Assembly: GCF_024347435.1 (NCBI RefSeq)
Contig: NZ_AP025480.1
Coordinates: 2,356,001 to 2,420,000, forward strand
Direction of reading: 5' to 3'
Length of the DNA: 64,000 bases
Source of the DNA: Vibrio cyclitrophicus
GTDB taxonomy: Bacteria; Pseudomonadota; Gammaproteobacteria; Enterobacterales; Vibrionaceae
Position 1 is the first letter of the stretch; each line of letters starts with the position of its first letter. The translations under genes and the position numbers were made by a program. This document shows positions 26,194 to 38,450 of this stretch, piece after piece. Below the pieces are notes generated by a model, which was not told where the DNA came from, did no database searches, and saw only the letters and a list, made by a program, of their open reading frames with translations.

Positions 26194-28164
26194 TTAAGCC
26201 TCCTGCTCTTGAGCCGACTTTTTCGTTGGCTTACGGAAACGGTAACGACGGTCACTGATAGCGATCACACCACCAATCGCCATGATCAGCGAACCTGCCC
26301 AAATCCAACGTACAAATGGTTTGTAGTAAATACGAACAGCCCACGACTTGTTATCGTCTAAACGCTCACCCATTGCGATATAAAGGTCACGTGTTACGCC
26401 ACGGTCAATCGCTGCTTCTGTCATCATAGACTTAGCTGTGGTGTAGAAACGTTTTTCAGCGTGAAGCGTGTTGATGTACTTGCCTTCTTTGGTAATTTCA
26501 AAATCAGCAATATAGCCATCGTAGTTAGGACCATCTTTGTCACGAACGCCTGTGAATAGGAAGTCGTATTCTTCAAGTTGGTAGCTTTCACCTGGCGCCA
26601 GACGTACATCTCGTTCGATGCTGTAGTTTTGCACCATCGCGATACCAATCACTGTCACGGCTAAACCAATGTGACCACACATCATTGCCCAGTGGCTACG
26701 AGGTAGCTTAGTTAGACCTTTCAGGAATGTGTGACGGTGAGTCGCACGTTCATACAGCTCAAAACCGTGCATGAAGATAATCCAGAATGCCATTACCCAA
26801 CCAGCAAAGGCAGTACCACTGAAGCGGTCAGCCAATAAAGCAACTATTAGTGCGCTCAAGCCAAGTGAAAATGCACCAGAAACCAGCATAGGTTTAACGA
26901 GCTTTGACAGGTTGTCTCGTTTCCAGCGGATCAGTGGGCCGATGCCTAAAAGGAAAGAGAACGGAATCATTAACCAGAAGAACAACATGTCAAAGAACGG
27001 AGCACCGATAGATACTGAGCCTAAGCCTAGCTGTTTGTGAACTAATGGTAGTAGCGTACCGACTAACACAACGACAAGCGCTGCAATCAATAAGATGTTG
27101 TTGCCAAGTAGCGCGTTTTCACGAGAAACCAGATCGAAGTTACCGCGAACGCGAACGGATGCGCCTTTAACAGCAAACAACAGCAGTGAACCGCCGATAA
27201 CAAAGACTAGGAAACCTAAAATAAACATACCACGAGCAGGATCTGACGCGAATGCGTGAACAGAAACCAAAATGCCCGAACGAACTAAGAATGTACCTAG
27301 TAAGCTTAGTGAGAATGCAGAGATAGCCAGTAACACTGTCCAAGCTTTAAATGTGCCACGCTTTTCTGTTACCGCTAGCGAATGCATCAATGCAGTACCA
27401 GCCAACCAAGGCATAAATGAAGCGTTTTCTACTGGATCCCAGAACCACCAGCCACCCCAGCCAAGTTCGTAGTAAGCCCACCATGAACCTAGTGCGATAC
27501 CTACCGTTAGGAACAACCATGCGGCAATTGTCCAAGGGCGCGACCAACGAGCCCATGCCGTATCTAAACGACCGCTCATTAGAGAAGCAATTGCAAAAGA
27601 GAACGCTACAGAGAAACCTACATAACCCATATAAAGCATTGGCGGGTGAATAATCAAACCCGGATCTTGCAATAACGGGTTCAAATCACGACCGTCGACA
27701 GGGAAGAAAGGCAATGTACGTAGGAACGGGTTAGACGTTACGATAATGAACAGCAAGAAGCCGACCGTTATCAAGCCCATGATAGCCAGTACGCGAGCCA
27801 CAGACTCTTGAGGCATACCACGGCTAAACGTCGCTACTGCTACCGTCCAACCTGCTTGAATAAGAACCCAAAGCAGTAACGAACCTTCGTGAGCGCCCCA
27901 AACGGCAGTAATACGATAGTACCAAGGCAGTTGGCTATTCGAGTTACTTGCTACGTATTGGATTGTAAAATCATTGGTGTAAAACGCGTAACACAGGATA
28001 AAGAACGAAATCGCTAAGAATCCGAACATGCCCCACGACAACGGTCGTGCGCTATTCATTAATAATGTGTTATTTCGAGCGGCTCCATACAATGGGAGCA
28101 CGCTGAGCAGCAATGCAAGTCCCAAGGACAGGATCATCGCAAAATGGCCGATCTCGGCTATCAT
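26194..28164 (-). CDS. ccmF: CcmF, heme lyase subunit of cytochrome c maturation
   Basis: A 656-residue polytopic membrane protein that attaches heme to apocytochrome c. The tryptophan-rich heme-handling motif ([19 protein letters not shown]) is near residues 235-253, and conserved periplasmic histidines lie around it. About 13-15 spans are predicted. The ATG overlaps the ccmE stop by 4 nt. Confidence 0.95.
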   Translation of the reverse strand: MIAEIGHFAMILSLGLALLLSVLPLYGAARNNTLLMNSARPLSWGMFGFLAISFFILCYAFYTNDFTIQYVASNSNSQLPWYYRITAVWGAHEGSLLLWVLIQAGWTVAVATFSRGMPQESVARVLAIMGLITVGFLLFIIVTSNPFLRTLPFFPVDGRDLNPLLQDPGLIIHPPMLYMGYVGFSVAFSFAIASLMSGRLDTAWARWSRPWTIAAWLFLTVGIALGSWWAYYELGWGGWWFWDPVENASFMPWLAGTALMHSLAVTEKRGTFKAWTVLLAISAFSLSLLGTFLVRSGILVSVHAFASDPARGMFILGFLVFVIGGSLLLFAVKGASVRVRGNFDLVSRENALLGNNILLIAALVVVLVGTLLPLVHKQLGLGSVSIGAPFFDMLFFWLMIPFSFLLGIGPLIRWKRDNLSKLVKPMLVSGAFSLGLSALIVALLADRFSGTAFAGWVMAFWIIFMHGFELYERATHRHTFLKGLTKLPRSHWAMMCGHIGLAVTVIGIAMVQNYSIERDVRLAPGESYQLEEYDFLFTGVRDKDGPNYDGYIADFEITKEGKYINTLHAEKRFYTTAKSMMTEAAIDRGVTRDLYIAMGERLDDNKSWAVRIYYKPFVRWIWAGSLIMAIGGVIAISDRRYRFRKPTKKSAQEQEA

Positions 28165-28643
28165 TGAGCATTTCCTTCTTTTTGTTCAGTCGTGTATTGC
28201 AAAGGCTCATGGGTTTTCTTCATTGCTTCTGCAACTTCAGAAGGCATGTACTCTTCATCATGCTTTGCCAATACCTCGAACGCTTCAATTGTCGTCGCGT
28301 CTTTAAGGACACCTTGAGCAACAATACCTTGGCCTTCACGGAAAAGGTCAGGAAGGATGCCATCGTATAATATTGTTACTTTAGGGCCGACATCAGCCAA
28401 ATCGAAGCTTACACGCAATGATTCATTGTCACGGCTTACAGAGCCAACTACGACCATTCCACCAATGCGTAGACGTTGACCCACTTCTGGTTTTTTACCA
28501 TCTTTTCCGTTAACCAGCTCAGTTGGTGTATAGAACAGATCCATGTTCTGGTTAAGTGCGTAAACCATCAATCCAACAGTCGCACTGATACCAAAAAAGA
28601 TCGCTAAGATAATGCCTAGCCTCTTTTTACGTCTTGGGTTCAT
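28161..28643 (-). CDS. ccmE: CcmE, periplasmic heme chaperone
   Basis: A 160-residue protein with an N-terminal anchor (about 8-29) and an OB-fold periplasmic domain. The heme-binding His128 and Tyr132 are in KHDEEYMP, the variant of HDENY that binds heme covalently before transfer to CcmF. It overlaps ccmD and ccmF by 4 nt each, showing tight coupling. Confidence 0.95.
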   Translation of the reverse strand: MNPRRKKRLGIILAIFFGISATVGLMVYALNQNMDLFYTPTELVNGKDGKKPEVGQRLRIGGMVVVGSVSRDNESLRVSFDLADVGPKVTILYDGILPDLFREGQGIVAQGVLKDATTIEAFEVLAKHDEEYMPSEVAEAMKKTHEPLQYTTEQKEGNAQ

Positions 28644-28846
28644 AGAGTGTTCTCCATATTTTTTGCTGCATCGATACGAGCTTGACGATCAATCTTAGCT
28701 TGTACTTCACTAAGTAATTGCTTACCACTACGAACGCTTACCACCAGTAAGACGATCATCGCGAGGAAAGTGATTCCAAATGCACTCCATACATATGAGG
28801 CGTAGCCACCCATGGCAAAGAAATCACTCAAAGATTCAAAATACAT
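28640..28846 (-). CDS. ccmD: CcmD, small membrane subunit of the CcmABCD complex
   Basis: A 68-residue protein with one membrane span (about 16-38) and a charged cytoplasmic tail. It contains the [15 protein letters not shown] segment typical of CcmD, which helps release heme-loaded CcmE from CcmC. It lies 14 nt after ccmC and overlaps ccmE by 4 nt. Confidence 0.93.
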   Translation of the reverse strand: MYFESLSDFFAMGGYASYVWSAFGITFLAMIVLLVVSVRSGKQLLSEVQAKIDRQARIDAAKNMENTL

Positions 28847-28860
28847 AATTACCTACCCTA

Positions 28861-29601
28861 CTACGCTTTTTCAGCCGCAAGTTTGCGAACCCATGGACGG
28901 TGACTTTCTTTGCTTAGGATTTCGTTTCTGAAACGAACCATCGTCACAGCACCAAAGAAAAAAGCGAAGCCGAAGATGTTGAGAAGAAGCGGCCATAGCA
29001 TGTCACTAGAAATAGAAGGTTTGTCGAACTTGGTGATCGTCGCACCTTGGTGAAGCGTGTTCCACCACTCTACTGAAAAATGAATAATAGGTAGGTTGAT
29101 GACACCCACGATAGCCAAAATGCCTGCCGCTTTTGCCGCCGTTTTTTGGTCATCAAAAGCATGGTGTAGAGCAATCACACCCAAGTATAGGAATAGAAGA
29201 ATCAGCTCAGAGGTCAAACGAGCATCCCAAACCCACCAAGCGCCCCACATTGGTTTACCCCAAACCGCACCCGTTAACAATGCAATGAAGGTAAATACAG
29301 CACCAATCGGCGCCATCGCCAATGCGGCCATGTCAGATAGCCTTACCTGCCATACCAAGCCGATGAAGGCAGCTATCGCCATAGACATGTACACGCCCAT
29401 TGACCAAATTGCAGACGGAACATGGATGTAGATAATTCGGAAACTATCGCCTTGTTGGTAATCTGAAGGCGCAAATGCTAGCCCCCATACAGTACCAGCG
29501 GATAGACACAATAGCGCTAGGATCGAAAACCACGGCAGAAGTTTACCAGCAAGCTGATATGAGGTTTCTGCTTTGGCGTAGGGATGGAGCCATTTCCACA
29601 T
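28861..29601 (-). CDS. ccmC: CcmC, heme delivery protein to CcmE
   Basis: A 246-residue six-span protein with the tryptophan-rich motif WGAWWVWDARLTSEL near residues 115-129, flanked by conserved histidines (YIHVPSAIWSM and the later IHFSVEWWNTLHQG). It loads heme onto CcmE. The start is MWKWLHPYAK. A 146-nt gap separates it from ccmB. Confidence 0.95.
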   Translation of the reverse strand: MWKWLHPYAKAETSYQLAGKLLPWFSILALLCLSAGTVWGLAFAPSDYQQGDSFRIIYIHVPSAIWSMGVYMSMAIAAFIGLVWQVRLSDMAALAMAPIGAVFTFIALLTGAVWGKPMWGAWWVWDARLTSELILLFLYLGVIALHHAFDDQKTAAKAAGILAIVGVINLPIIHFSVEWWNTLHQGATITKFDKPSISSDMLWPLLLNIFGFAFFFGAVTMVRFRNEILSKESHRPWVRKLAAEKA

Positions 29602-29731
29602 GTTGTAATCTCACTCTTACTTCATATTGCTTACAGCTATTAAAGCTATAATTATAATAATTTATTATCTTGCTTTCAGTTTTGCTGACTCTATGAGTCC
29701 AATAGTAACTTTTGGTTCACATTAGCTATAC

Positions 29732-29749
29732 GATAACGGCATCGTTATC
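29732..29749. repeat. Hairpin at the end of ccmB
   Basis: GATAACG-GCAT-CGTTATC is a perfect 7-bp stem overlapping the last bases of ccmB and extending into the 146-nt ccmB-ccmC gap. There is no U-run, so it is probably not a terminator. It may modulate ccmC expression. Confidence 0.35.
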
Positions 29750-30416
29750 AGTTCACACTCACTCTAAGTGCGGCACTGATCGCAAAAGGAGTCAAAGTCA
29801 TCGCACCCATCAACATCGCCCCAAGCACCGCTAATTGACCGTTATACGCAACGCCCAGTGCTGCCGCATCAATCGCTGATGTTGCAAATATAAGAATTGG
29901 GATATACAACGGCAAAATAAGCAGACTTAAAAGCACACCGCCTTTTTGTAGTCCTACCGTTAAAGCCACACCAATCGCACCGATAAAGCTCAATGCTGGT
30001 GCACCAACCAATAACGTTAACACAACCGATAACCAAGTATCGAAATCTAAAGACAGCAATACAGCCAACAAGGGGCTGATCAAAATTAATGGTAACCCGG
30101 TCAATAACCAGTGCGCTATGACCTTGGACAAGACTACCAACTGCAACGGGATGGACATCAGCATCATCTGCTCAAGGGCACCATCTTGAAAATCGTCGCG
30201 AAATAGGCGTTCTAAAGAGAGCAACGCAGAAAGCAGCGCAGCCACCCAAACAATACCTGCGGCAATACGCGCAAGTAAGTTTGGCTCAGGGCCAATACTT
30301 AAAGGAAAAAGGGTAATAACAATAATGAAGAACCACAGAGGGTTAAAAATATCCGCTTGACGTCGAAACGCAATCAGCAGTTCACGTCGAATAATAGTGG
30401 TCATTGAAGAGATCAT
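29748..30416 (-). CDS. ccmB: CcmB, membrane subunit of the CcmABCD complex
   Basis: A 222-residue polytopic membrane protein matching E. coli CcmB (FNPLWFFIIVITLFPLSIGPEPNLLARIAAG, cited only in part; ERLFRDDFQDGALEQMML). It pairs with the CcmA ATPase to release holo-CcmE. Three starts are possible: GTG at 30425 overlapping ccmA, ATG at 30416 and ATG at 30404. I use 30416, directly behind the ccmA stop, because the N-terminal length agrees best with E. coli. Confidence 0.92.
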   Translation of the reverse strand: MISSMTTIIRRELLIAFRRQADIFNPLWFFIIVITLFPLSIGPEPNLLARIAAGIVWVAALLSALLSLERLFRDDFQDGALEQMMLMSIPLQLVVLSKVIAHWLLTGLPLILISPLLAVLLSLDFDTWLSVVLTLLVGAPALSFIGAIGVALTVGLQKGGVLLSLLILPLYIPILIFATSAIDAAALGVAYNGQLAVLGAMLMGAMTLTPFAISAALRVSVN

Positions 30417-30417
30417 A

Positions 30418-31035
30418 TTAATCACCCAACTTTATTTTTCTTAGTTTCGGGCTATCAGCAAACATATCTTGGTGGGTAGTTAACAACACAATACCACCGT
30501 TATCTGCATGCTGAGAAAATAGAGATTCCAGAACTTTTACGCCCTGCTTATCGATCGCAGTCAGCGGTTCGTCTAAAATCCACAACATTTGCTTACTCAA
30601 CCAAAGGCGTGCCAGTGCCACACGGCGCTGTTGACCCGCAGAAAGTTGACCTGCGGGCACATCCTCTCGACCAGCAAGGCCGACTTGAGCTAACGCGTGG
30701 TAAAGCTCTTCCTTCGTCGTTCCACCGCTGTGAATCGATTGATAAAAGCTTAGATTTTCATAAGCGCTTAACTCGCGTTTAACGCCAGTTTGATGCCCAA
30801 GAAAGAGTAAATTTTGATGATACGTGTCTCGACTCGATTCAATGGATTCACCATCCCAAGAAATAGTGCCTTCATCTCGGTCGCCTAAGCCAGTAATAAT
30901 CCTAAGGAGTGTCGTTTTCCCGGTACCGTTTCGACCTTCAACTTGAACCAGTTCACCTGGTTTCAATTGAAAAGACAACGATTCAAACAGAACCCTGTCG
31001 TCACGAATAGCAGTTAAATTTGAGACTTCTAGCAT
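30418..31035 (-). CDS. ccmA: CcmA, ATP-binding subunit of the CcmABCD complex
   Basis: A 205-residue ABC ATPase. Walker A is GRNGTGKTT, the signature [15 protein letters not shown], and Walker B LWILDEP. ATP hydrolysis drives release of heme-loaded CcmE from CcmC/D rather than heme export. The frame extends 16 codons upstream, but [14 protein letters not shown] aligns with the usual start. It is the first gene of the ccm operon; I see no strong Shine-Dalgarno. Confidence 0.93.
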   Translation of the reverse strand: MLEVSNLTAIRDDRVLFESLSFQLKPGELVQVEGRNGTGKTTLLRIITGLGDRDEGTISWDGESIESSRDTYHQNLLFLGHQTGVKRELSAYENLSFYQSIHSGGTTKEELYHALAQVGLAGREDVPAGQLSAGQQRRVALARLWLSKQMLWILDEPLTAIDKQGVKVLESLFSQHADNGGIVLLTTHQDMFADSPKLRKIKLGD

Positions 31036-31235
31036 AGGTAAATTTAGTCGAGTAATGAGAGCGCTATAGTAGCACACCAACATGGTGACAAAACAGGACT
31101 AGGCGTTTTCGTGAGAACAAACTCCGTAAGAAACTGTTACCATCGCATCACAATTTACACATTTTTATCAACAAACGAGATATTGTCGTATATACAAGCA
31201 CTTATAAACATCGTTCTATATAAGAAAAGCAGATA

Positions 31236-31262
31236 CAAAAAAAGAAGCCGAAGCTTCTTTTA
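31236..31262 (-). terminator. Terminator of the flhA-to-DUF2802 chemotaxis operon
   Basis: On the minus strand AAAGAAGC-TTCG-GCTTCTTT with a UUCG tetraloop is followed by a T-run, about 55 nt after the DUF2802 stop. Confidence 0.85.
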
Positions 31263-31313
31263 AGAGGAATGCGTGACAAATATCGGGCATTCGAGCCACT
31301 ATAAACACTCAAT

Positions 31314-31826
31314 TTAACGACGTCGAGGTGGGTCTCTTCGTTCACGAGAAGCGGCCGGTTGTCCATCTAGCGATGAAGGATTACTTCTTAACGAAGGAAT
31401 TTTCTCTTTACCTGCGAGCTTATTCTGCAAAGACATCATGAGCTCAGCTTCCGCTTTCGGCAGTTCACACTCTTCAATTAGTTCGTTAATTCCAGCGCCC
31501 AGTTGAACCATTTTCGTTGCACGAGTGTACAAGCGTCCATCGGTATCAGCATGTTCCAGCTCAACAATACGTTCATTCAAGTGCTTAATCAGATCTTGCT
31601 GCTCAGTCACTTTTTGACCAAGCCCAACCACGACAGAGCGAACCTCAAGTAATTGCTTACTCGATTTTTGAAGCTCTTTATCCAAATTTCGAATTTGCAG
31701 ACGTGATTGATCGAGCTGTTTTTGAATCGCACGTTTTACTTTGCTAATCAAAATTACGATGAATAACGTAAAAACCCCAACTCCCGCTATCAGAGCAACA
31801 GGGCTTATAGGAAGCGCTTCAAACAT
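31314..31826 (-). CDS. DUF2802 membrane-anchored coiled-coil protein
   Basis: A 170-residue protein with one N-terminal membrane span (about residues 8-27), a coiled coil (about 35-95) and a conserved segment (about 95-140, RATKMVQLGAGINELIEECELPKAEAELM) that looks like a small helical DUF2802 domain. The tail is basic and proline-rich. The ATG overlaps the cheW stop as TAATG, so the two are coupled. It always sits at this place in vibrios as I remember it, but its function is unknown. A link to array or flagellar placement is plausible from context. Confidence 0.8.
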   Translation of the reverse strand: MFEALPISPVALIAGVGVFTLFIVILISKVKRAIQKQLDQSRLQIRNLDKELQKSSKQLLEVRSVVVGLGQKVTEQQDLIKHLNERIVELEHADTDGRLYTRATKMVQLGAGINELIEECELPKAEAELMMSLQNKLAGKEKIPSLRSNPSSLDGQPAASRERRDPPRRR

Positions 31827-32320
31827 TACAGATGAGCCATCTCATCCCATTCGTCTTCGCTTAGTAGTTTGTTTAGATCTACTAAGATAAGCAGCTTGCC
31901 ATCACGGTTACTAACACCTTGGATGAACTTAGCGCTTTCATCAGTACCAACACTTGGTGTCGTATCGATCTCAGAAGAACGTAAGTAAACCACTTCAGCA
32001 ACGCTATCAACGAGAATACCGATAACTTGGCGTTCAGACTCAATAACGATGATACGAGTGTTATCTGTGATTTCACCTTGCATCAAACCAAAGCGAGAAC
32101 GAGTGTCGATAACAGTAACAACATTACCACGCAGGTTGATAATACCTAGAACGTAGTCTGGAGCACCCGGTACTGGAGCAATTTCGCTGTAACGCAGTAC
32201 TTCACGTACTTGCATTACATTGATGCCGTAAGTTTCTTCTTCTAGCTGAAATGTCACCCATTGAAGTACTTCATCATTCGTTTGATCTTTTCTTACTTCA
32301 ACTTCACTCATATGAGACAT
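31826..32320 (-). CDS. cheW: CheW chemotaxis coupling protein
   Basis: A 164-residue SH3-like adaptor that joins methyl-accepting receptors to CheA. The CheW domain spans nearly the whole chain (QWVTFQLEEETYGINVMQVREVLR, GIINLRGNVVTVIDTRSRFGL and ILVDSVAEVVYL; parts shown). It follows parP by 54 nt. Two ATGs three codons apart are possible starts; the first is used. Confidence 0.94.
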   Translation of the reverse strand: MSHMSEVEVRKDQTNDEVLQWVTFQLEEETYGINVMQVREVLRYSEIAPVPGAPDYVLGIINLRGNVVTVIDTRSRFGLMQGEITDNTRIIVIESERQVIGILVDSVAEVVYLRSSEIDTTPSVGTDESAKFIQGVSNRDGKLLILVDLNKLLSEDEWDEMAHL

Positions 32321-32374
32321 AGATAATCCTCTTGCCGTCGTTACCGACCACTATTATTAACTTGATATGTTTTA

Positions 32375-33497
<1,123 letters not shown>

Positions 33498-33511
<14 letters not shown>

Positions 33512-34280
33512 TTATCGCCAGCCTTTCGAGATAAATAAGCAGCTGTTTATAAGCAAATACACCACGGCTACCCGATGCAAAATGAGATGCAGGCAAGCGT
33601 TTTAAGCTCGCATCTCGAAACTTAGTATCAATAGGAACAGCAGATGTCCAAACTTGATTTGGATAATCGTCTTTAAGCTGAGTTAATGTTTGCAATGATG
33701 CTTTGGTTCGCTTGTCGTACATCGTTGGGACTATTGTCACCTTAAACGGTGTTTTACGTGACTTCTGCATGATAGCTAAAGTTCGAATCATACGCTCCAA
33801 GCCCTTCATTGCTAAGAACTCAGTCTGTACCGGGATTAAGATACGATCGCTGCCAGCCAATGCGTTAACCATCATCACACCTAGAATTGGCGGACAATCG
33901 ATTAGCACATAATCATAGTCATCTTTTAGCGCAGCTAAAGCACGCTTCAAGATAAGCCCCATACCACTGCGATTACCCATAACACGATCGAGTGTCGCCA
34001 ATGACATATGTGCAGGAATAATATCGATACCTTCGACTTCCGTTTGCAAAATCAAAGGTCTTACTGTCTGCGCCGTAAACTCTCGCAATTGAAATAGATC
34101 AAACAAGCTCGACTCCACGTTATCTGAGTCGTAACCCAGATACGTGGTTAGTGATGCATGCGGGTCAGTATCAACCAACAATACTCGGTGCCCTTTTAAA
34201 GCAAGTAAGCCTGCTAAGGTCACTGTTGTGGTTGTTTTGCCAACACCACCTTTTTGGTTTGCAACACTCCAAACAATCAT
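33498..34280 (-). CDS. parC: ParC, ParA-family ATPase for polar chemotaxis arrays
   Basis: A 260-residue ParA/Soj-type ATPase with the deviant Walker A KGGVGKTTT at about residues 10-18, DTDPHASLT and DCPPILG. In vibrios ParC localises at the cell pole in a HubP-dependent way and recruits chemotaxis arrays through ParP. Its place between cheB and parP, rather than next to parB, separates it from the chromosome-segregation ParA. Confidence 0.92.
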
Positions 34281-34290
34281 TTCGATTTAC

Positions 34291-35412
34291 CTAAGCTAAC
34301 CCAACTTCAACCAAGATCCTTTCCGCAATGCGGTCTAGAGGGAGGTCTTCAGTAGAAATGCCAGCTTTTGCTACAGCTTGAGGCATACCATATACAACAC
34401 AGCTATCTTCGTCTTGTGCCCAAATTGTCGAGCCCGCAGTTTTCAACATACGCGAACCTTCTCGACCATCTGCGCCCATACCGGTCAGGATCATAGACAA
34501 GACTTTGTCGCCGTAGATCTTCGCAGCAGAACCGAAAGTAACATCCACACATGGTTTGTAGTTCATACGGTCGCCGCCATCAATAATTCTTAAGCGTGCA
34601 GACCCAGCGCGGCCATCAACCATCATCTGCTTGCCGCCAGGAGCAAGATAAGCCACTCCAGGTTTCAACACATCTCCGTCTTGCGCTTCGCGAACTTCAA
34701 TCTTACACAAGGTATTCAATCGGCTGGCAAATGCAGCGGTAAAAGTTGCTGGCATATGCTGAACTAACACAATTGGGTGTGGATAGTGTGCTGGAATACG
34801 CGTCAAAATTTTCTGTAGTGCAACAGGGCCACCAGTAGACGTACCAATTGCCGTCAATTGATACTTTTTACCAGAAGCTCTGAATTTCGCTGTCGATGCA
34901 GCCACTGGTTTCACTGTCGAAGCTGCGGCTGAAATCGGTTGGCGCAATGGTGTCGAAGTTGTTGCTGGTGTAGTTGTAGCTCGTGGCGCAATAGGAGCAC
35001 GGCGCATAAACGCACGTTTTGCTGCAATCTGAATCACACGTTGTTGAAGTAATGCAACAGCATCATCACGGTTACGTGCGATGTCTTCAAACTTCTTAGG
35101 TAGGAAGTCTAGAGCACCTGCGTCTAACGCATCTAACGTTGCTCTCGCTCCATCATGCGTCAACGAAGAGAACATCAAAATAGGCGTTGGAGACGCTGCC
35201 ATGATTTCACGAACGGCAGTTATGCCGTCCATGACAGGCATTTCGATGTCCATCGTGATTACGTCAGGTCTTAGCTGTTTCGCTTTCTCAACCGCTTCTT
35301 TACCGTTTACTGCTACATCAATGACTTCTAGGCGAGCCTCTGAGTTGATGATCTCGCTAACGCGACGACGAAAGAAACTCGAATCATCAACGACTAATAC
35401 TTTAATCGCCAT
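34291..35412 (-). CDS. cheB: CheB, chemoreceptor glutamate methylesterase/deamidase
   Basis: A 373-residue protein with a receiver domain (Asp55 in [12 protein letters not shown]), an Ala/Thr/Pro-rich linker (about 135-175) and a C-terminal methylesterase domain. The catalytic Ser is in GTSTGGP, the His in VQHMP and the Asp near GMGADG. It removes methyl groups from receptors for adaptation when phosphorylated by CheA. No cheR is present nearby. Confidence 0.95.
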   Translation of the reverse strand: MAIKVLVVDDSSFFRRRVSEIINSEARLEVIDVAVNGKEAVEKAKQLRPDVITMDIEMPVMDGITAVREIMAASPTPILMFSSLTHDGARATLDALDAGALDFLPKKFEDIARNRDDAVALLQQRVIQIAAKRAFMRRAPIAPRATTTPATTSTPLRQPISAAASTVKPVAASTAKFRASGKKYQLTAIGTSTGGPVALQKILTRIPAHYPHPIVLVQHMPATFTAAFASRLNTLCKIEVREAQDGDVLKPGVAYLAPGGKQMMVDGRAGSARLRIIDGGDRMNYKPCVDVTFGSAAKIYGDKVLSMILTGMGADGREGSRMLKTAGSTIWAQDEDSCVVYGMPQAVAKAGISTEDLPLDRIAERILVEVGLA

Positions 35413-35425
35413 ATTTATCCTTAAA

Positions 35426-37603
35426 TTAAATTCTTGACGCAGCTGCGTACTGCTTTAGCAAGTCCGGCACATCTAGAATCAATGCAATGTGTCCGTCACT
35501 TGTAATTGTCGCGCCTGCCATTCCTGGCGTGCCTTGCAGTAGTTTATCAAGTGGCTTGATCACTACTTCTTCTTGACCGATAAGCGTATCGACAACGAAA
35601 CCAACACGTTGGCTACCAAGTTGTACAATAACAACATGGCCATGTCCTTTACGCAGTTCAACAATACCTGCTTTAGGTGCGAGCCAATTTTGCAAGTAGA
35701 ACAACGGAATAGACTTATCACGAACGATGATAGTCAGTTGACCATCAACCACGTTTGTACGGCTTAAATCTAGGTGGAAGATCTCATTTACAGAAGCCAG
35801 CGGCAATGCAAATGGGTGACCCGCAACACCGACCATCAAAGTTGGTAGAATCGCAAGCGTCAGTGGAACTTTGATCGTGATCTTAGTGCCTTGTCCCATC
35901 TCTGAGTCGATATCAATGGAGCCGTTCAGTGTGTTGATCGCTGTTTTCACAACGTCCATACCTACACCACGACCAGAGATATCAGAGATCTGCTCTTTGC
36001 TTGAGAAGCCTGGAGCAAAGATGAGGTTGAAACACTCTTTGTTTGATAAACGAGATGCAGCATCTTCATCCATCAGACCACGTTTAACCGCGATAGCGCG
36101 AAGCTTATCTGGGTCCATGCCGCCACCGTCATCAACGATAGCCAGTTCAATGTGATCACCTTCTTGAGAGGCAGACAGTATCACTTTACCCGTTTGTGAT
36201 TTACCTGCAGCAACACGATCTTCCGGCATCTCAATACCGTGGTCGACAGAGTTTCTCACTAAGTGAATCAGGGGATCAGCAAGTGCTTCCACTAAGTTCT
36301 TATCAAGATCCGTTTCTTCGCCACGCATTTCAAGAACAATGTCTTTCTTCAAGCTACGAGCAAGGTCACGGACAACTCGTGGGAAGCGACCAAATACTTT
36401 CTTGATCGGCTGCATACGAGTCTTCATTACCGCACCTTGTAGGTCTGCGGTAACAACGTCTAAGTTAGAGACAGCTTTCGCCATTTCTTCATCGTTACTA
36501 TTTAAGCCAAGGCTAACAAGTCGGTTACGAACCAACACCAGCTCACCCACCATGTTCATGATGGTATCAAGTGTTGATGTGTCTACACGTACTGTAGCAT
36601 CAGCTTGTTGTTTCTTCGCTGGCGCTTTAACTTCAGTTTTCGCAGGTGCTGCTTTCACAGCAACGGGTGCAGATGGCTGATGCTTAGGAGCCGCTTGTGG
36701 TGCTGGTGCGATAGGCTCGGGCTTGACTGCTGCTGGCTTCGTTGCTGCGTCCAGTTCTTCAAGAGTCGGACCATTACCTGAACCATGTAACTGATCAAGT
36801 AACTTCTCGAACTCTTCGTCAGTCATCAGATCATCGCCCTCAGACATCGCCGATACTGGTTCTGGAGAAGGTGCTGGCGGTGGCGGCGGTGTTGAACCTG
36901 CTGCTGTCGGGCTCTTACCCGCACCATGCAATTCATCTAATAACTTTTCAAATTCGTCATCAGTGATATCACCACTATCAGAAACTGGCTGAGGTGCGAC
37001 TGGTGCTGGCGGCGGTGTTGGTGCTGAAGTTGCTGTCGGCGAACCACCTTTCCCATGAAGTTCATCAAGCAAGCGCTCAAACTCATCTTCAGAGATATCA
37101 TCGACCGAAGATGCGCTGATGCTTGAGCTTTCAACAACAGGCTCTGGAGCCGCTGCTATAGGTTCAGGGATAACTGGAGCTGGAGCTTCTACTGGTGTAA
37201 CTTCATCGGCGGACTGTGGTTTACAGAGACGATGAAGCTCATCCAATAACGCTTGATCAGCTGGCACTAAAGGCTCCTGATCTTGCACGGCTTGAAACTG
37301 TACATTTACTGTATCTAAAGCCTGTAGCATTGTATCCATCAAACCTGAGGTTACACTGCGTTGGCCGTTTCTTAGAATGTCGAACACATTCTCAGCACCA
37401 TGACAAGTATCCACCAGCTCAGTCAATGCTAGGAAACCAGCACCACCTTTTACTGTATGGAAACCACGGAAAATAGCATTTAATAGGTCTTTGTCGTCAG
37501 GGTTATTCTCAAGCTCTACCAGTTGTTCTGATAAAAGTTCAAGGATCTCTCCTGCTTCGACTAAAAAGTCCTGAAGAATATCTTCGTCTAAATCGTAGCT
37601 CAT
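35426..37603 (-). CDS. cheA: CheA chemotaxis histidine kinase
   Basis: A 725-residue kinase. The Hpt domain carries His49 ([11 protein letters not shown]). A long Pro/Ala linker (about 130-340) follows, containing three copies of an acidic motif ending LLD(E/Q)LHG at about 171-186, 214-229 and 261-276. Then come the dimerisation domain, the HATPase ([29 protein letters not shown]) and the C-terminal CheW-like domain. It phosphorylates CheY and CheB. The repeated-motif linker occupies the place of the P2 domain and probably includes the LID region known to bind ParP in vibrios. Confidence 0.95.
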   Translation of the reverse strand: MSYDLDEDILQDFLVEAGEILELLSEQLVELENNPDDKDLLNAIFRGFHTVKGGAGFLALTELVDTCHGAENVFDILRNGQRSVTSGLMDTMLQALDTVNVQFQAVQDQEPLVPADQALLDELHRLCKPQSADEVTPVEAPAPVIPEPIAAAPEPVVESSSISASSVDDISEDEFERLLDELHGKGGSPTATSAPTPPPAPVAPQPVSDSGDITDDEFEKLLDELHGAGKSPTAAGSTPPPPPAPSPEPVSAMSEGDDLMTDEEFEKLLDQLHGSGNGPTLEELDAATKPAAVKPEPIAPAPQAAPKHQPSAPVAVKAAPAKTEVKAPAKKQQADATVRVDTSTLDTIMNMVGELVLVRNRLVSLGLNSNDEEMAKAVSNLDVVTADLQGAVMKTRMQPIKKVFGRFPRVVRDLARSLKKDIVLEMRGEETDLDKNLVEALADPLIHLVRNSVDHGIEMPEDRVAAGKSQTGKVILSASQEGDHIELAIVDDGGGMDPDKLRAIAVKRGLMDEDAASRLSNKECFNLIFAPGFSSKEQISDISGRGVGMDVVKTAINTLNGSIDIDSEMGQGTKITIKVPLTLAILPTLMVGVAGHPFALPLASVNEIFHLDLSRTNVVDGQLTIIVRDKSIPLFYLQNWLAPKAGIVELRKGHGHVVIVQLGSQRVGFVVDTLIGQEEVVIKPLDKLLQGTPGMAGATITSDGHIALILDVPDLLKQYAAASRI

Positions 37604-37612
37604 ACGTTACCT

Positions 37613-38344
37613 TTAAAATCCAAGACTGGATAACAAATCGTCGACTTCATCTTGAGATGCAACAGCGTCTTCGCGCTCTTCTGGGTTCATAATTGGACCC
37701 TCGGGAGCAATGGACGCTTTCTTCTCTGACTCTGGAGTTGGCTCTATCTGATTCGCACCAAATACTGTGAGAATCTCGACCAAACGTCCCTCAACCTCAT
37801 TCACCAAGGTAATAACTTTGCTAATTATCTGCCCAGTTAAATCTTGGAAATCCTGAGCCATCAAGATTTCAGTCAATTGTCCACGTAGTTCAGTACTATC
37901 GCCTTCTACCTGGACAAGCAATCCATCAATGCGGTGACATAAAGCTTTAAATTGTGCCAGCTCAATGCGGCCATGCATCAGTTCATTCCATTGAGGCCTT
38001 ACTTGAAGTAAACACTCGTGTAGGTTGTCTGCTATTGGCATACAGCGATCGACAGCGTCCATCGTCTTATTTGCCGCAACTTCCGTTTTATCAATGACAT
38101 ACTGAAGGCGATCCCTAGCGTCAGGGATTTCATCATTTGCGATGACGCTAATGCGTTCATCGAAATTAAATTGAGTCAAAGAATCATGGAGGTCGCGAGT
38201 CAGACTGCCTATTTCTTGAAGCATTGGATTGTCTTGAAGATTAAAATTATCTTCATAAATGCTTCTAACAAGAGAATCAGCACCTTGCTGCTCATTGTTC
38301 TCAAGCAGCTCTACTAATTTTTTTGCTTGTTCTAATGAAATCAT
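37613..38344 (-). CDS. cheZ: CheZ, CheY-P phosphatase
   Basis: A 243-residue helical protein that dephosphorylates CheY. The catalytic stretch MAQDFQDLTGQII and the C-terminal CheY-binding peptide (DEVDDLLSSLGF) are clear. The frame extends eight codons upstream; MISLEQAKKLVELL aligns with other CheZ proteins, and AAGG lies about 11 nt before it, so I use 38344. Confidence 0.94.
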   Translation of the reverse strand: MISLEQAKKLVELLENNEQQGADSLVRSIYEDNFNLQDNPMLQEIGSLTRDLHDSLTQFNFDERISVIANDEIPDARDRLQYVIDKTEVAANKTMDAVDRCMPIADNLHECLLQVRPQWNELMHGRIELAQFKALCHRIDGLLVQVEGDSTELRGQLTEILMAQDFQDLTGQIISKVITLVNEVEGRLVEILTVFGANQIEPTPESEKKASIAPEGPIMNPEEREDAVASQDEVDDLLSSLGF

Positions 38345-38450
38345 CCTGAGTTCGGCCTTACTCCGCATACTTTGTGCGCTTAGGCTATCGAGATAAACAG
38401 AGGACTTTTCAGTCAGTGTTTACCTAAAAGTGCCTAAAACTTATTGATGC

